From CBDFGE01 sp965247055 (GTDB taxonomy: Bacteria; Chloroflexota; Dehalococcoidia; Lucifugimonadales; JAGWBF01): a stretch of DNA of 64,000 nt. Of the stretch, positions 49,614 to 58,537 are shown piece after piece. The translations under genes and the position numbers were made by a program. Under the pieces are notes generated by a model that was not told the DNA's origin, did no database searches, and worked only from the letters and a program-made list of their open reading frames with translations. Location: the NCBI GenBank assembly GCA_965247055.1, contig CBDFGE010000002.1, forward strand, positions 124,001 to 188,000, given 5' to 3'. The stretch's first letter is position 1. The number at the start of each line of letters is the position of its first letter.

Positions 49614-52400
49614 ATGCCTGCTGAGAGGGAAGGGACGATCCCTATGCTGATGCCCAGGGACAAGCCGCTCCTGATGCTCATAGACGGCCACGCCCTTGTG
49701 CACAGGTCGTGGCACGCCATTAGCGTGCGGCAGCACCTGTCGGTGAGCAAGACCGGCGAGGATATTACAGCCGTCTATGGCTTCACCAACACCTTTCTGA
49801 AAGCTCTTCAGGAATGGACCCCGACCCACTGCGCCATCGCCTTCGACCTGCCGGCTCCCACCTTCCGGCACCTGAGGTACAAGGAGTACAAGGCCCAGAG
49901 GCCGCCGTCTCCTCCCGAGCTAAGGGCCCAGTTCGATCGGGTGAGGCAGATCATGCGGGCCTTAGGTGTCCCCATATTCGAGGTCGAAACATACGAGGCC
50001 GACGACGTGATAGGCACCATCTGCCGCAAGGCCGAGGAGCAGCGCCTGGAGACGGTAATCCTCACCGGAGATACCGACACCTTTCAGCTAGTCTCCCCCT
50101 GGGTGCGGGTCGCCCTGCACTACTCGGTCCAGGACCGCAAGACATACGATGAGAGCGAGGTGAGGGCCCGCTTTGGCGGCCTGGGGCCCTTGCAGCAGCC
50201 CGACTTGAAGGCGCTGAAGGGCGATCCCTCCGACAACATTCCAGGGGTTCCCGGCGTCGGGGAGAAAACGGCCGTGAAGCTGGTCGCCCAGTTTGGCAGA
50301 CTGGAGGGCATATACGAGGGCATCGACAGGGTGGTCCCCCCCAAGATCAGAGAGGCGCTTCTGGCCAACAGGGAACAGGCCTTTCAGGGGAAGGACCTCA
50401 CCACCATCGTGAGGGACGCTCCGGTGGAGCTGGACGTGGAGGCGTGCCGGTTCGGCAAATTCGATCGCAAGGATGTAGTGGACCTCTTCCGCGAGTTGGA
50501 GTTCTTTAACATATTGCCCAGGCTGCCCGAACCCCTCGAAAGTCCAGGCCTGGAAGGGATAGCTGCCGATCCCCAGGCCCCCAAAGCCGGGTACACCTCG
50601 CCGAATCTGGAGTACCGCTTGGTGGACACCCGGGATAAGCTGGAGGAGATGGTCGCGGAGCTCTCCAGGTCCGAGGGATTCGCCTTCGACACTGAGAGCA
50701 CCAGCACGGACCCGATGCGGGCCAAGCTGGTGGGTCTCAGCTTCTCAACGACCCCCGGGCGGGCGTGGTATTTGCCGGTGGGACACGCGGACGGACCTCA
50801 GCTTCCCCTGGAGGAAGCGCTGGCCATCCTCAAGCCGGTCCTCGAATCCGGGCATGTACCCAAGGCGGCCCACAATGGGAACTACGATCTCACACTGATG
50901 GCCAACTACGGCGTCAACCCCGCCAACTTCGAGTTCGACACGATGGTCGCGGCCCATCTCCTGGGCAGGAAGGCCCTGGGGTTGAAGAACCTGGCCCTGG
51001 ATATCCTGGATGTGGAAATGACGCCCATCAAGGACCTGATAGGTGCCGGCAGCAAACAGGTTACCATGGCCCAAGTGTCCATCGATAAGGCGAAAGACTA
51101 CGCCTGCGCCGACGCCGATATGACGGCACGGCTAAGGGAGGCTCTGGAGCAAGAGGTACGCCGGGAAGGGTTGTGGGACCTGATGTCCCGGGTGGAGATG
51201 CCCCTGGTACCTGTGCTGGTGGCCATGCAACGCGATGGGGTGGTGGTGAACGTCGAAGCGCTTCACGAGATGTCCCGAGACCTGAACCAGCAGCTCAATC
51301 ATCTGGAGACGGACATATACGGCCTGGTGGGCCATACAGTCAATATTAACTCGCCTCAACAGCTGAGCGAACTCCTCTTTAGCGAGCTACAGCTCCCGAA
51401 GACGAAGCGGACGAAGACGGGGGGCTATACCACCGATGCCAACGCTCTGGAGGCTCTGAGGGGCGTCCATCCGGTGATAGACAAGCTCCTGGAGTATCGC
51501 CAGCTCTCAAAGCTGAAATCCACCTACGTGGACGCCCTTCCCCAAATGGTGAATCCACGCACGGGCCGCCTACACACCAGCTACAATCAGACGGGGTCGG
51601 CCACCGGCCGCGTCTCCAGCAGCGAACCCAATCTCCAGAACATCCCAGTGCGCACCGAACTGGGACGGCAGGTGAGAAAGGCCTTTGTGTCGGAGAGCTC
51701 TCCCGACTGGCTCCTCCTCTCCGCCGACTACTCCCAGATAGAGCTACGGGTTCTTGCCCAGATCTCCCACGATAAGGGACTGGTGGACGCGTTCCTCAGG
51801 GACGAGGACATTCACTCGGCTACCGCCTCGCTGATGTACAACGTGGACATCGACCGGGTCGACGCCGAAATGCGGCGCATCGCCAAGGTACTGAATTTCG
51901 GCGTTATCTACGGACTGTCCCCCTATGGGATCTCCCAGCAGACCGAGTTCAGCCCGGAGGAGGGCCAGCGGTTTATCGAGTCCTATTTCACCAGCTACCC
52001 AGGCATTCGCGAGTACATCGAAGGGGTGAGGCAGCAGGCCAGGGAGGTTGGCTACGTGGCCACGGAGCTGGGTAGGCGACGCTACCTTCCAGAAATCAAT
52101 GCCAGCAACTACAACGTGAGGCAGGCCGCCGAGCGGGCGGCGGTAAATATGCCCATCCAGGGTGGCGCCGCCGATATAATGAAGCTGGCCATGGTCCGGG
52201 TGCACCGTCGCATGCAGGAGATGTCCATGAGGGCCAGGATGCTGCTTCAGGTGCACGACGAGCTCATGTTCGAGGTACCCGCTGAGGAGGTTGAGGACCT
52301 GAAGGCGGTGGTGTCCCAGGAGATGCCCGACGCCATGCCGCTGCCGGTGCCTCTGAAGGTGGACGTGAAGGTAGGGTATAACTGGGGGTACATGCAGTAG
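49614..52400 (+). CDS. polA: DNA polymerase I
   Basis: 928 residues, replicative gap-filling and repair polymerase with all three domains. The N-terminal 5' nuclease (about residues 1-300) shows YEADDVIGTI, DTDTFQLV and GVPGVGEKTA. The 3'-5' exonuclease (about 380-560) keeps its acidic residues: FDTEST, HNGNYDLTL and YACADADMT, so proofreading looks intact. The polymerase domain has SATGRVSSSEPNLQNIPVR, the catalytic DYSQIELR, KVLNFGVIYGLSPYG and VHDELMFE. The start is probably the ATG at 49614; one at 49644 is possible. Confidence 0.95.
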   Translation: MPAEREGTIPMLMPRDKPLLMLIDGHALVHRSWHAISVRQHLSVSKTGEDITAVYGFTNTFLKALQEWTPTHCAIAFDLPAPTFRHLRYKEYKAQRPPSPPELRAQFDRVRQIMRALGVPIFEVETYEADDVIGTICRKAEEQRLETVILTGDTDTFQLVSPWVRVALHYSVQDRKTYDESEVRARFGGLGPLQQPDLKALKGDPSDNIPGVPGVGEKTAVKLVAQFGRLEGIYEGIDRVVPPKIREALLANREQAFQGKDLTTIVRDAPVELDVEACRFGKFDRKDVVDLFRELEFFNILPRLPEPLESPGLEGIAADPQAPKAGYTSPNLEYRLVDTRDKLEEMVAELSRSEGFAFDTESTSTDPMRAKLVGLSFSTTPGRAWYLPVGHADGPQLPLEEALAILKPVLESGHVPKAAHNGNYDLTLMANYGVNPANFEFDTMVAAHLLGRKALGLKNLALDILDVEMTPIKDLIGAGSKQVTMAQVSIDKAKDYACADADMTARLREALEQEVRREGLWDLMSRVEMPLVPVLVAMQRDGVVVNVEALHEMSRDLNQQLNHLETDIYGLVGHTVNINSPQQLSELLFSELQLPKTKRTKTGGYTTDANALEALRGVHPVIDKLLEYRQLSKLKSTYVDALPQMVNPRTGRLHTSYNQTGSATGRVSSSEPNLQNIPVRTELGRQVRKAFVSESSPDWLLLSADYSQIELRVLAQISHDKGLVDAFLRDEDIHSATASLMYNVDIDRVDAEMRRIAKVLNFGVIYGLSPYGISQQTEFSPEEGQRFIESYFTSYPGIREYIEGVRQQAREVGYVATELGRRRYLPEINASNYNVRQAAERAAVNMPIQGGAADIMKLAMVRVHRRMQEMSMRARMLLQVHDELMFEVPAEEVEDLKAVVSQEMPDAMPLPVPLKVDVKVGYNWGYMQ

Positions 52401-52474
52401 CTCACCGCCCCGCGGAGCTTTTTCTGGGGCGAGAGTACAGGGGCAGCCCTTGCCCCGGGATAAGGGGACCCGAG

Positions 52475-52504
52475 TTGACCCGCCTCCTGGGTACCAGATA
52501 TAAT
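52475..52504 (+). promoter_or_regulatory. Promoter for the small Cys-rich pair
   Basis: TTGACC, an 18-base spacer and TATAAT. It overlaps the first codons of the longest open frame, which therefore cannot be the real start. Confidence 0.75.
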
Positions 52505-52534
52505 GAGTATAGTCGTGAGGGACAAGTTTCGGGG

Positions 52535-52666
52535 GTGTCTGTCAAGGTGGCAAACGAGACTGGGAAACGGTACCTGTGCTCAAAGTGTAACTCCGAGTTT
52601 ATCGTGACCAGGGGTGGCATCGGGTCCATCAGCTGCTGCAACGAGCCGATGGCGATCAAGAAATAG
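52535..52666 (+). CDS. Small Cys-rich (desulforedoxin-like) protein, first of a tandem pair
   Basis: About 43 residues: TGKRYLCSKCNSEFIVTRGG, then SISCCNEPM. A CxxC plus a CC pair gives four Cys, like the rubredoxin-type iron or zinc site of desulforedoxin and desulfoferrodoxin N-termini. It probably binds one metal ion. The GTG at 52535 (or 52547) follows the promoter at 52475-52504. It shares its whole pattern with the next gene, so the two arose by duplication. Confidence 0.65.
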   Translation: MSVKVANETGKRYLCSKCNSEFIVTRGGIGSISCCNEPMAIKK

Positions 52667-52691
52667 CCGCCCAGGCGTATGAGGGGACCAG

Positions 52692-52835
52692 ATGGCTAAT
52701 CAGCTGGGCAAGCGTTACGTGTGTGCAACCTGCGACAGCATGGTGCTCTGCACCAAGACCGGGGAAGGTGGGGTCGAGTGCTGTGGTGGCGCCATGGAGC
52801 TTCAGGAGCCGCGCAAGCTGCCTTCCTCGGATTGA
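52692..52835 (+). CDS. Small Cys-rich (desulforedoxin-like) protein, second of the pair
   Basis: 47 residues: LGKRYVCATCDSMVLCTKTG, then GVECCGGAMELQEP. The same KRYxC-x2-C ... CC framework as its neighbour, with one extra Cys. Too small for most gene callers. The ATG at 52692 follows GAGGGG. A mononuclear iron or zinc site is likely, so a role in electron transfer or oxidative stress is possible but not shown. It is convergent with lexA. Confidence 0.7.
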   Translation: MANQLGKRYVCATCDSMVLCTKTGEGGVECCGGAMELQEPRKLPSSD

Positions 52836-52854
52836 CAAGGGGCGCCCCTGGTGC

Positions 52855-53517
52855 TCAGGGTATAGTCCTGATAATTCCCACTACCCGGCCCTGCACCTCG
52901 ACGTTGTCGGCCGGAGAGTAGATCGGCTCCATCTGGCTGTTGGCCGGCTGTAGCCGTACCCTTTCCCCCTCGTGGTACAGGCGCTTGAGGGTGGTCTCGT
53001 TCTCTAGCTTCAGCCGGGCCACGACCATCTCGCCATTTGAGGCCTGACGCAGGGGCTGCACCACCACGATGTCCCCATCATCTACCAGCGCGTCTATCAT
53101 GGAGGTGCCCTTTACTTTTAGCGCGTACAGAGAGTGGTTGCCCCTGGCCATGTCCGCGGGGACCTCGATGGTCTCCAGGGCCTCCCCGGAGGTCCATCCG
53201 CCGGAGTCCATGACAGGCAGCGGCTCTCCCGCGGCGATGTAGGCAATTACCGGGACCCGCCGCAGCTCCGAGGGTAAAGGAGAACTCCCCAGGCTATCGT
53301 CCAGCAGCTCAATGCCCCGGGCGATGTCCGGCTTGCGCCGCAGGTAGCCGTCTTTCTCCAGGAGCCGGAGGTTGTAGTCGACCACCGAAGTCGAGCTGAT
53401 TTCACACGCCTTTTGGATATCGCGCACGGTGGGGGGAAGCCCATTTTCCCGCATAAACCCCCGGACGAACTCGATTATACGTGCCTGCCGGACTGAGAGG
53501 CCTTTCTCCTGATGCAT
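52855..53517 (-). CDS. lexA: SOS repressor LexA
   Basis: 220 residues. The N-terminal winged helix is LSVRQARIIEFVRGFMREN ... TVRDIQKACEISSTSVVDYN. The self-cleavage bond is Ala-Gly in AYIAAGEPLPV. The catalytic Ser lies in LKVKGTSMIDALVDDGD and the Lys in MVVARLKLENETTLKR. RecA-stimulated cleavage would derepress SOS genes. A near-consensus Bacillus-type LexA box lies 12 bp upstream of its ATG, so it autoregulates. Confidence 0.96.
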   Translation of the reverse strand: MHQEKGLSVRQARIIEFVRGFMRENGLPPTVRDIQKACEISSTSVVDYNLRLLEKDGYLRRKPDIARGIELLDDSLGSSPLPSELRRVPVIAYIAAGEPLPVMDSGGWTSGEALETIEVPADMARGNHSLYALKVKGTSMIDALVDDGDIVVVQPLRQASNGEMVVARLKLENETTLKRLYHEGERVRLQPANSQMEPIYSPADNVEVQGRVVGIIRTIP

Positions 53518-53529
53518 GCCTACGCCCTC

Positions 53530-53543
53530 GAAACGTGTGTTCT
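53530..53543 (-). promoter_or_regulatory. SOS (LexA) box upstream of lexA
   Basis: AGAACACACGTTTC matches the Bacillus-type consensus CGAACRNRYGTTYC at 13 of 14 positions. It lies 12 bp before the lexA start codon. Confidence 0.8.
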
Positions 53544-53645
53544 ACGGGTAGGTTAGCAGCCGCCACTGGCACTGTCAATAGGGTGCTGACGCACGACTCA
53601 CTGTGTGGAAATGGCGGAGCAAGGGCGCCAAGAGCTAAGGGTCAT

Positions 53646-53673
53646 GGGCCAGCCGGGATTCGCCGGCTGGCCC
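53646..53673. terminator. GC-rich hairpin downstream of rpsT
   Basis: GGGCCAGCCGG and CCGGCTGGCCC, an 11-bp perfect stem over GATTCG, 25 bp after the rpsT stop. No T-run. Confidence 0.5.
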
Positions 53674-53697
53674 TGGGACTTCCAGGGATGCGACCGG

Positions 53698-53955
53698 TTA
53701 GGACGCCTTGAGGGCGTTCAGTTTGGCCATGAGCCGGGACTTCTTGCGGGCGGCGTTATTGCGGTGGATGATGCCCTTTGACGCTGCCGAGTCCAGCGCC
53801 GTTATCGCCAGGGTGACCGCGGGGTCCGCCTCCTCGAGCTGGCGCCTCTGCACCGCTGATACCGCCTTGGTCATCATGGTGCGGGTAGAGTTACGTATTC
53901 TCCTGTTTATGACCCGCTTCCTCTCGGAGGAGCGGGCCGACTTTTCGCTGGGCAA
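53698..53955 (-). CDS. rpsT: 30S ribosomal protein S20
   Basis: 85 residues, Arg/Lys/Ala-rich, the primary 16S rRNA-binding protein. KSARSSERKRVINRRIRNST at the start and AASKGIIHRNNAARKKSRL near the end are diagnostic. The TTG start is preceded by GGGAGG. It lies 47 bp after rel on the same strand, so may be read through from it, and is followed by a hairpin. Confidence 0.95.
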   Translation of the reverse strand: MPSEKSARSSERKRVINRRIRNSTRTMMTKAVSAVQRRQLEEADPAVTLAITALDSAASKGIIHRNNAARKKSRLMAKLNALKAS

Positions 53956-54002
53956 GGCAACCTCCCGATGTTAGATTCGTGCACTTCGAGGCAGGGCCGA
54001 TC

Positions 54003-56213
54003 CTACGTGGGGGCGGGGGGTGGGGAATCGATGGCGGCGCGGATCGCGCTGAGCACTCCACGGACGCCCTCCAGCTTGGAGAAAAGCCGGCTGAGCTGAC
54101 CGATGCCCGTTGTGTACAGGGTCAGCGAGAGGGTAGCTGTCCCGTCGGAGTTCTCGGTCGTGACCACGCCCGCTATGTTGACCCCCTGCTCGGATACCTG
54201 AGTCGTTATGTCCCTCAGGAGCCCCACCCTGTCCCAGGCCACGATGGTGACGCGCACGGGATAGAGCTCCCTAATTTGGCCCCATTCGACGCTCACCAGC
54301 CGCTCCTTCTCGTCCTCGTTCCGCAGGTTGGGACAGTTCCTTTTGTGGACCGTGACGCCACTGGTGCGGGTGATGAACCCTATGATCTCCTCACCGGGCA
54401 GCGGGTTGCAGCAGCGCGCCATGCGGGTGAGGAGATCGCCCGAGCCAAGGACCTGGACCCCGCTGCTGGGGCTGGAGAGCGGCAACAAGGGTTTCTGGGT
54501 CTCCTTGGGCTTCTCCTGCTGGGCCGCGAGCCTGCTGGCCACCTGGCTCTCGGTGATGCCTCCAGACCCCAGGAGCGCCAGGAACTCCTCGGGGCTCTCG
54601 TGCTTGAACATCCGCGCCACCTCGGCCTCGTCGGCCGTGACGTTGAGACGTTTAAGCTCCTTCCGCAGCATCTCCTTGCCGCGCTGGATGGTGACACGCC
54701 GCGCCTGCTTGCGGAACCACTGGCGGATCTTCTCCCGGGCGCTGGCAGACCGTATGTAGCCCAGGTCGGGATTGAGCCAGTCCAGACTGGGACCACGGGC
54801 CACCTTGGTGGTAAGAATCTCTGCCGTGTCGCCGTTCTTTAGCTGGTAGTCAAGGGCTACCAGCCGTCCATTGACCTTGCTGCCGATGCACCGGTGCCCC
54901 AGCTCGGTGTGTATCTTATAGGCAAAGTCTATGGGCGTGGCACCGCTGGGAAGCTCGATGATCGCGCCCTTAGGCGTATACACGAAGACCTGGTCGTGGA
55001 ACAGGTCTGTCTTCACCGATTCGAGGAACTCTTCGGCCCCGCTGACATCTCTCTGCCACTCCACAAGCTGGCGAAGCCAGGTCATCTTGTGCTCGAAGTT
55101 TACGTCTCCGGCCTCACCCTCCTTGTAGCGCCAGTGGGCAGCCACCCCGTACTCGGCCACCTGGTGCATTTCGTCTGTCCTTATCTGTACTTCCAGGGGG
55201 GTCCCACCCTCGCACATGACGGTGGTGTGGAGGGCCTGATAGACGTTCTCCTTTGGACTGGCGATGTAGTCGTCGAACTGGCCGGGCATGGGATGCCACA
55301 GGTTGTGCACTACCCCCAGGGCATTGTAGCAGTCGCCCTTGCTCTTCACCAGGACCCTCAGTGCGAACAGGTCGTATATCTTGCTGAGCTCCTTTCCCTG
55401 GGCGGCGTACTTCTCCATCTTCTTGTAGATGCTGTAGATATGCTTGGGCCTACCGAAGACCTGAGCGTCCACCGCCGAGGCCTCCAACTCCGCCTCCAAG
55501 GCCTCGGCGACCTTGAGGATGTAGGCCTCTCTTTCCTGTCGCTTCCCCGCCAGCATCCTGGAGATAGACCTGTATTTGGTCGCGTCCAGGTGGCGAAAGG
55601 CCATATCCTCGAGACGCCACTTGATATCCCATATACCCAGGCGGTGGGCGAGCGGAGTGTATATGTCCAGGGTCTCCTGGGCGATGGCCCTGCGCCTTGC
55701 GGGAGCCAGGGCACCAAGGGTACGCATGTTGTGGAGCCTGTCTGCCAGCTTGATAAGCACCACCCGCACGTCCTCAGCCATGGCCACCAGCATCTTTCGC
55801 AGGCTTTCCGCCCGGAGGTGGTCGTCCTGAAGACTGCCGGACTCCTCGGGGTCGTCCCTGCCCATAAGCTTGAGGTCCATCCGCGTCAGCTTCGTAACGC
55901 CGTCCACCAGCCTGGCTACGTCATCCCCGAACCTCTGTTTCAACTCCTCGCAGGTGACTCCGCAGTCCTCTATCACGTCGTGGAGAAGGGCTGCGGCGAT
56001 GGTGGTAACGTCGAGGTGTAGGTCGGCCAGGAAAGACGCGGTCTGGAGAGGATGCTCGATATAAGGGCCGCCGGACAGGCGCTTCTGCCCCCTGTGGCAC
56101 TCCTCGGCAAAGGAGTAAGCCTTCTCCACGAGAGCTACCCTCTCCCCGGGCAGATAGCTCTGGAGACTGGTGAAAAGCTCCGCCGGCCCTGTGCTGCTAA
56201 TCCTGGGGCTCAT
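54003..56213 (-). CDS. rel: Bifunctional (p)ppGpp synthetase/hydrolase (Rel/SpoT)
   Basis: About 736 residues. The HD hydrolase domain has ALLHDVIEDCGVT, IKLADRLHNMRTLGAL and ETLDIYTPLAHRLGIWDIK. The synthetase domain has VFGRPKHIYSIYKKM, YDLFALRVLV and the G-loop region. TGS follows (VFVYTPKGAIIELPSGATPIDFAY), then a zinc-finger-like CCNPLPGEEI and a C-terminal ACT (TIVAWDRVGLLRDITTQVSE). Hydrolase HD residues are intact, so it can both make and destroy the alarmone. The ATG at 56213 is preferred (AGG upstream); one at 56234 is possible. Divergent from greA. Confidence 0.95.
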   Translation of the reverse strand: MSPRISSTGPAELFTSLQSYLPGERVALVEKAYSFAEECHRGQKRLSGGPYIEHPLQTASFLADLHLDVTTIAAALLHDVIEDCGVTCEELKQRFGDDVARLVDGVTKLTRMDLKLMGRDDPEESGSLQDDHLRAESLRKMLVAMAEDVRVVLIKLADRLHNMRTLGALAPARRRAIAQETLDIYTPLAHRLGIWDIKWRLEDMAFRHLDATKYRSISRMLAGKRQEREAYILKVAEALEAELEASAVDAQVFGRPKHIYSIYKKMEKYAAQGKELSKIYDLFALRVLVKSKGDCYNALGVVHNLWHPMPGQFDDYIASPKENVYQALHTTVMCEGGTPLEVQIRTDEMHQVAEYGVAAHWRYKEGEAGDVNFEHKMTWLRQLVEWQRDVSGAEEFLESVKTDLFHDQVFVYTPKGAIIELPSGATPIDFAYKIHTELGHRCIGSKVNGRLVALDYQLKNGDTAEILTTKVARGPSLDWLNPDLGYIRSASAREKIRQWFRKQARRVTIQRGKEMLRKELKRLNVTADEAEVARMFKHESPEEFLALLGSGGITESQVASRLAAQQEKPKETQKPLLPLSSPSSGVQVLGSGDLLTRMARCCNPLPGEEIIGFITRTSGVTVHKRNCPNLRNEDEKERLVSVEWGQIRELYPVRVTIVAWDRVGLLRDITTQVSEQGVNIAGVVTTENSDGTATLSLTLYTTGIGQLSRLFSKLEGVRGVLSAIRAAIDSPPPAPT

Positions 56214-56438
56214 TCTGTGCCTATGATATATCATCCGGACCGCATAAGTCCAGGCCCGTGACGCTGCTACCGGATGGGTGGAGCAACCGGGACCCTACCA
56301 GCGGCAGCCGGCCCTCGGGGGGAGCAAAGCCGTGCTGAGCTCACTCAGATAGATCCCCTACACCAGAGCTAAGTGCAATAGGTGCAATAGAAACTGCTGG
56401 CGGAGAGTGTCCGGCATCCATTGACAAGTACAAGTCCC

Positions 56439-56467
56439 TTTACAAGAGTTCCTCCCTGGGTTAGAAT
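56439..56467 (+). promoter_or_regulatory. Promoter for greA-lysS-serS
   Basis: TTTACA, a 17-base spacer and TAGAAT, leaving a ~66-nt leader to the greA ATG. A second TTGACA lies at 56421 without a good -10. The rest of the 56235-56438 stretch, between the divergent rel and greA genes, shows nothing else I can name. Confidence 0.65.
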
Positions 56468-56473
56468 TCAGAG

Positions 56474-56521
56474 TGACTGGGTTATGGCCTGACACGCAGG
56501 CCCTCAGTCATTTTCTCTTTT
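56474..56521 (+). terminator. Attenuator-like hairpin in the greA leader
   Basis: TGACTG and GGCCTG pair with CAGGCC and CAGTCA around an ACACG loop, followed by TTTTCTCTTTT. It is an intrinsic-terminator shape lying between the promoter and the greA ribosome site. Confidence 0.65.
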
Positions 56522-56539
56522 GTGGGTGGAGGGCTGGCC

Positions 56540-57007
56540 ATGGCTCAGCCGAACTACGTCACAGCAGAGGGCTTAGTCAACCTAAAGGGGGAGCTCGAGG
56601 AGCTTCGCACCCTTCGCCGCCAAGTGGTTGCTGAACGGATACAGAAAGCCAAGGAGATAGGCGGCACGGTAGATAATGCCGAGTACGATGAAGCCAAAAA
56701 CGAGCAGGCTTTCATCGAGGGCCGTATCCTCACCCTGGACAGCCTGATTAACAATGCAGTCATCATCCTGGAGAGGTCGGGGCCCTCGGACGTTGTCCGC
56801 ATTGGCTCAAAGGTTACAGTGATAAACCAGAAAGGGAAGAGAGAACAGTACACCATCTTCGGAAGCGCGGAGGCAGACCCGGCCCTGGGTAGGATCTCCA
56901 ACGTCTCACCCATCGGCAAGGCGCTCCTCGGCAAGAAGGTGGGAGACGTGACCGAAGTTAGCGTACCGGCCGGAAAAATAAGGCTGGAAGTAGCGAAGAT
57001 CCGCTAG
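56540..57007 (+). CDS. greA: Transcription elongation factor GreA
   Basis: 155 residues. The N-terminal coiled coil (VTAEGLVNLKGELEELRTLRR ... GGTVDNAEYDEAKNEQAF) carries the acidic tip residues that stimulate RNA polymerase transcript cleavage. The C-terminal FKBP-like domain includes VRIGSKVTVINQKGKREQY and VSPIGKALLGKKVGD. The ATG at 56540 follows GGAGGG. First gene of greA-lysS-serS, behind an attenuator-like leader. Confidence 0.96.
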   Translation: MAQPNYVTAEGLVNLKGELEELRTLRRQVVAERIQKAKEIGGTVDNAEYDEAKNEQAFIEGRILTLDSLINNAVIILERSGPSDVVRIGSKVTVINQKGKREQYTIFGSAEADPALGRISNVSPIGKALLGKKVGDVTEVSVPAGKIRLEVAKIR

Positions 57008-57031
57008 CTTCGTCCGCAGAGATACCTCCAT

Positions 57032-58528
57032 ATGCCAGAACGAGGAGACGAGCTTCTTCGCAGCCGCATTGATAAGCTGGAACGGCTTCGCCAGCAGGGC
57101 ATCGACCCCTTCCCACCCCGATTTTCACGGACCTCCACCGCCCAAGAGGCCCTGGCCCTTTTAGAGGGCGGGGAGCATCAGCAGGAGAGCGAAGGCCGCG
57201 CCGGTCCCGTATCTGTGGCTGGACGCATCATGGCGCTGCGAGCCATGGGCAAAGCGGCATTCATCGACCTCAGGGATGGCTCAGGCAAGATACAGGCCCA
57301 CCTCAGGCGAGACTTCCTCGAAGACCAGTATAGTATCGTAAAGGAGCTCGACCTGGGGGATTTCGTGGGCGTCACCGGCCTACTGTTCCGCACCCGCACA
57401 GGCGAGATCACAGTCGAGGCCCGGCAGCTCACCGTTCTGGCCAAATCGCTAAGGCCCCTGCCGGAGAAGTGGCACGGCCTGCGCGACATCGAGCTGAGGT
57501 ACCGCCAGCGGTACGTGGACCTGATCGCCAACCCAGAGATAAAGGACGTCTTCCTCCTGCGCAGCCGGATAATCGGTGCCATACGCTCCTTCCTAAACGC
57601 GCGGGGCTTCGTGGAAGTGGACACCCCCGTTCTGGTCCCCGTGGCGGCGGGTGCCCTGGCCAGACCCTTCGCCACCCACCACCACTCTCTGGACCGCGAT
57701 CTTTACCTTCGCATCGCCACAGAGCTGTATCTCAAACGGCTCATCGTTGGGGGCTTCGACAGGGTCTACGAGCTGGGCCGGGTCTTCAGGAACGAGGGCC
57801 TTGACCAGAACCACAATCCCGAGTTTACCCTGCTGGAGAGCTACGAGGCCTACGCCGACTACAACGACGTGATGCGGATGGTGGAGGAGATGGTCTCCAC
57901 GGTGGCGCGAGAGACCCTGGAGACAATGCAAGTGCAATACCGGGACCACACCATCGACTTCACGCCTCCATGGCAGCGCATAGACTTCTGCTCCGCTGTG
58001 TCCGAGCACAGCGGGATAGACCTGGTCCCATACGTCAACGGGACAAAGCCCGCCCAAGACTTGATAGATGAAGCTAAGGGCAAGGGGCTGGACCTGGGTA
58101 ACATTCCTAGCTTCAGGGTATTCGATAAACTCTTCTCGTTGACCGTGGAGCCGCACTTAATTCAACCTACATTCGTGGTGGACTACCCCATTGATATGTC
58201 CCCTCTGGCGAAGCGGAAGCCGGGCGATGGGCATCTGGTGGAACGATTTGAGGGGTTTGCGGCAGGAATGGAGCTAGCCAACGCCTATACGGAGCTCAAC
58301 GACCCCATCGACCAGCGTGAGCGCTTCGTCATGCAAGAGCGGTGGCGCAGCACGGTTGACGCGGAGGAGACCGAAAGGGCGGACGAGGACTTCCTTCTCG
58401 CCCTGGAGTACGGGATGCCGCCTACGGGGGGTCTGGGCATGGGGATCGACCGGCTGGTCATGCTGCTGACGGGCCAGCCCACCATAAGGGACGCGGTACT
58501 GTTCCCCCAGCTCCGGTCTCTGAGGTAG
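57032..58528 (+). CDS. lysS: Lysyl-tRNA synthetase (class II)
   Basis: 498 residues. The N-terminal OB-fold anticodon domain includes VAGRIMALRAMGKAAFIDL. Class II motifs: ARGFVEVDTPVLVP (motif 1), YELGRVFRNEGLDQNHNPEFTLLE-type motif 2, and GGLGMGIDRLVMLLTG (motif 3). THHHSLDRDLYLRIATELYLKRL is LysRS-specific. The usual GGAAARPF is VAAGALARPF here, a small divergence in the motif 1-2 loop. The ATG is 24 bp after greA; serS follows 9 bp later. Confidence 0.95.
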   Translation: MPERGDELLRSRIDKLERLRQQGIDPFPPRFSRTSTAQEALALLEGGEHQQESEGRAGPVSVAGRIMALRAMGKAAFIDLRDGSGKIQAHLRRDFLEDQYSIVKELDLGDFVGVTGLLFRTRTGEITVEARQLTVLAKSLRPLPEKWHGLRDIELRYRQRYVDLIANPEIKDVFLLRSRIIGAIRSFLNARGFVEVDTPVLVPVAAGALARPFATHHHSLDRDLYLRIATELYLKRLIVGGFDRVYELGRVFRNEGLDQNHNPEFTLLESYEAYADYNDVMRMVEEMVSTVARETLETMQVQYRDHTIDFTPPWQRIDFCSAVSEHSGIDLVPYVNGTKPAQDLIDEAKGKGLDLGNIPSFRVFDKLFSLTVEPHLIQPTFVVDYPIDMSPLAKRKPGDGHLVERFEGFAAGMELANAYTELNDPIDQRERFVMQERWRSTVDAEETERADEDFLLALEYGMPPTGGLGMGIDRLVMLLTGQPTIRDAVLFPQLRSLR

Positions 58529-58537
58529 GTCGGCAGT

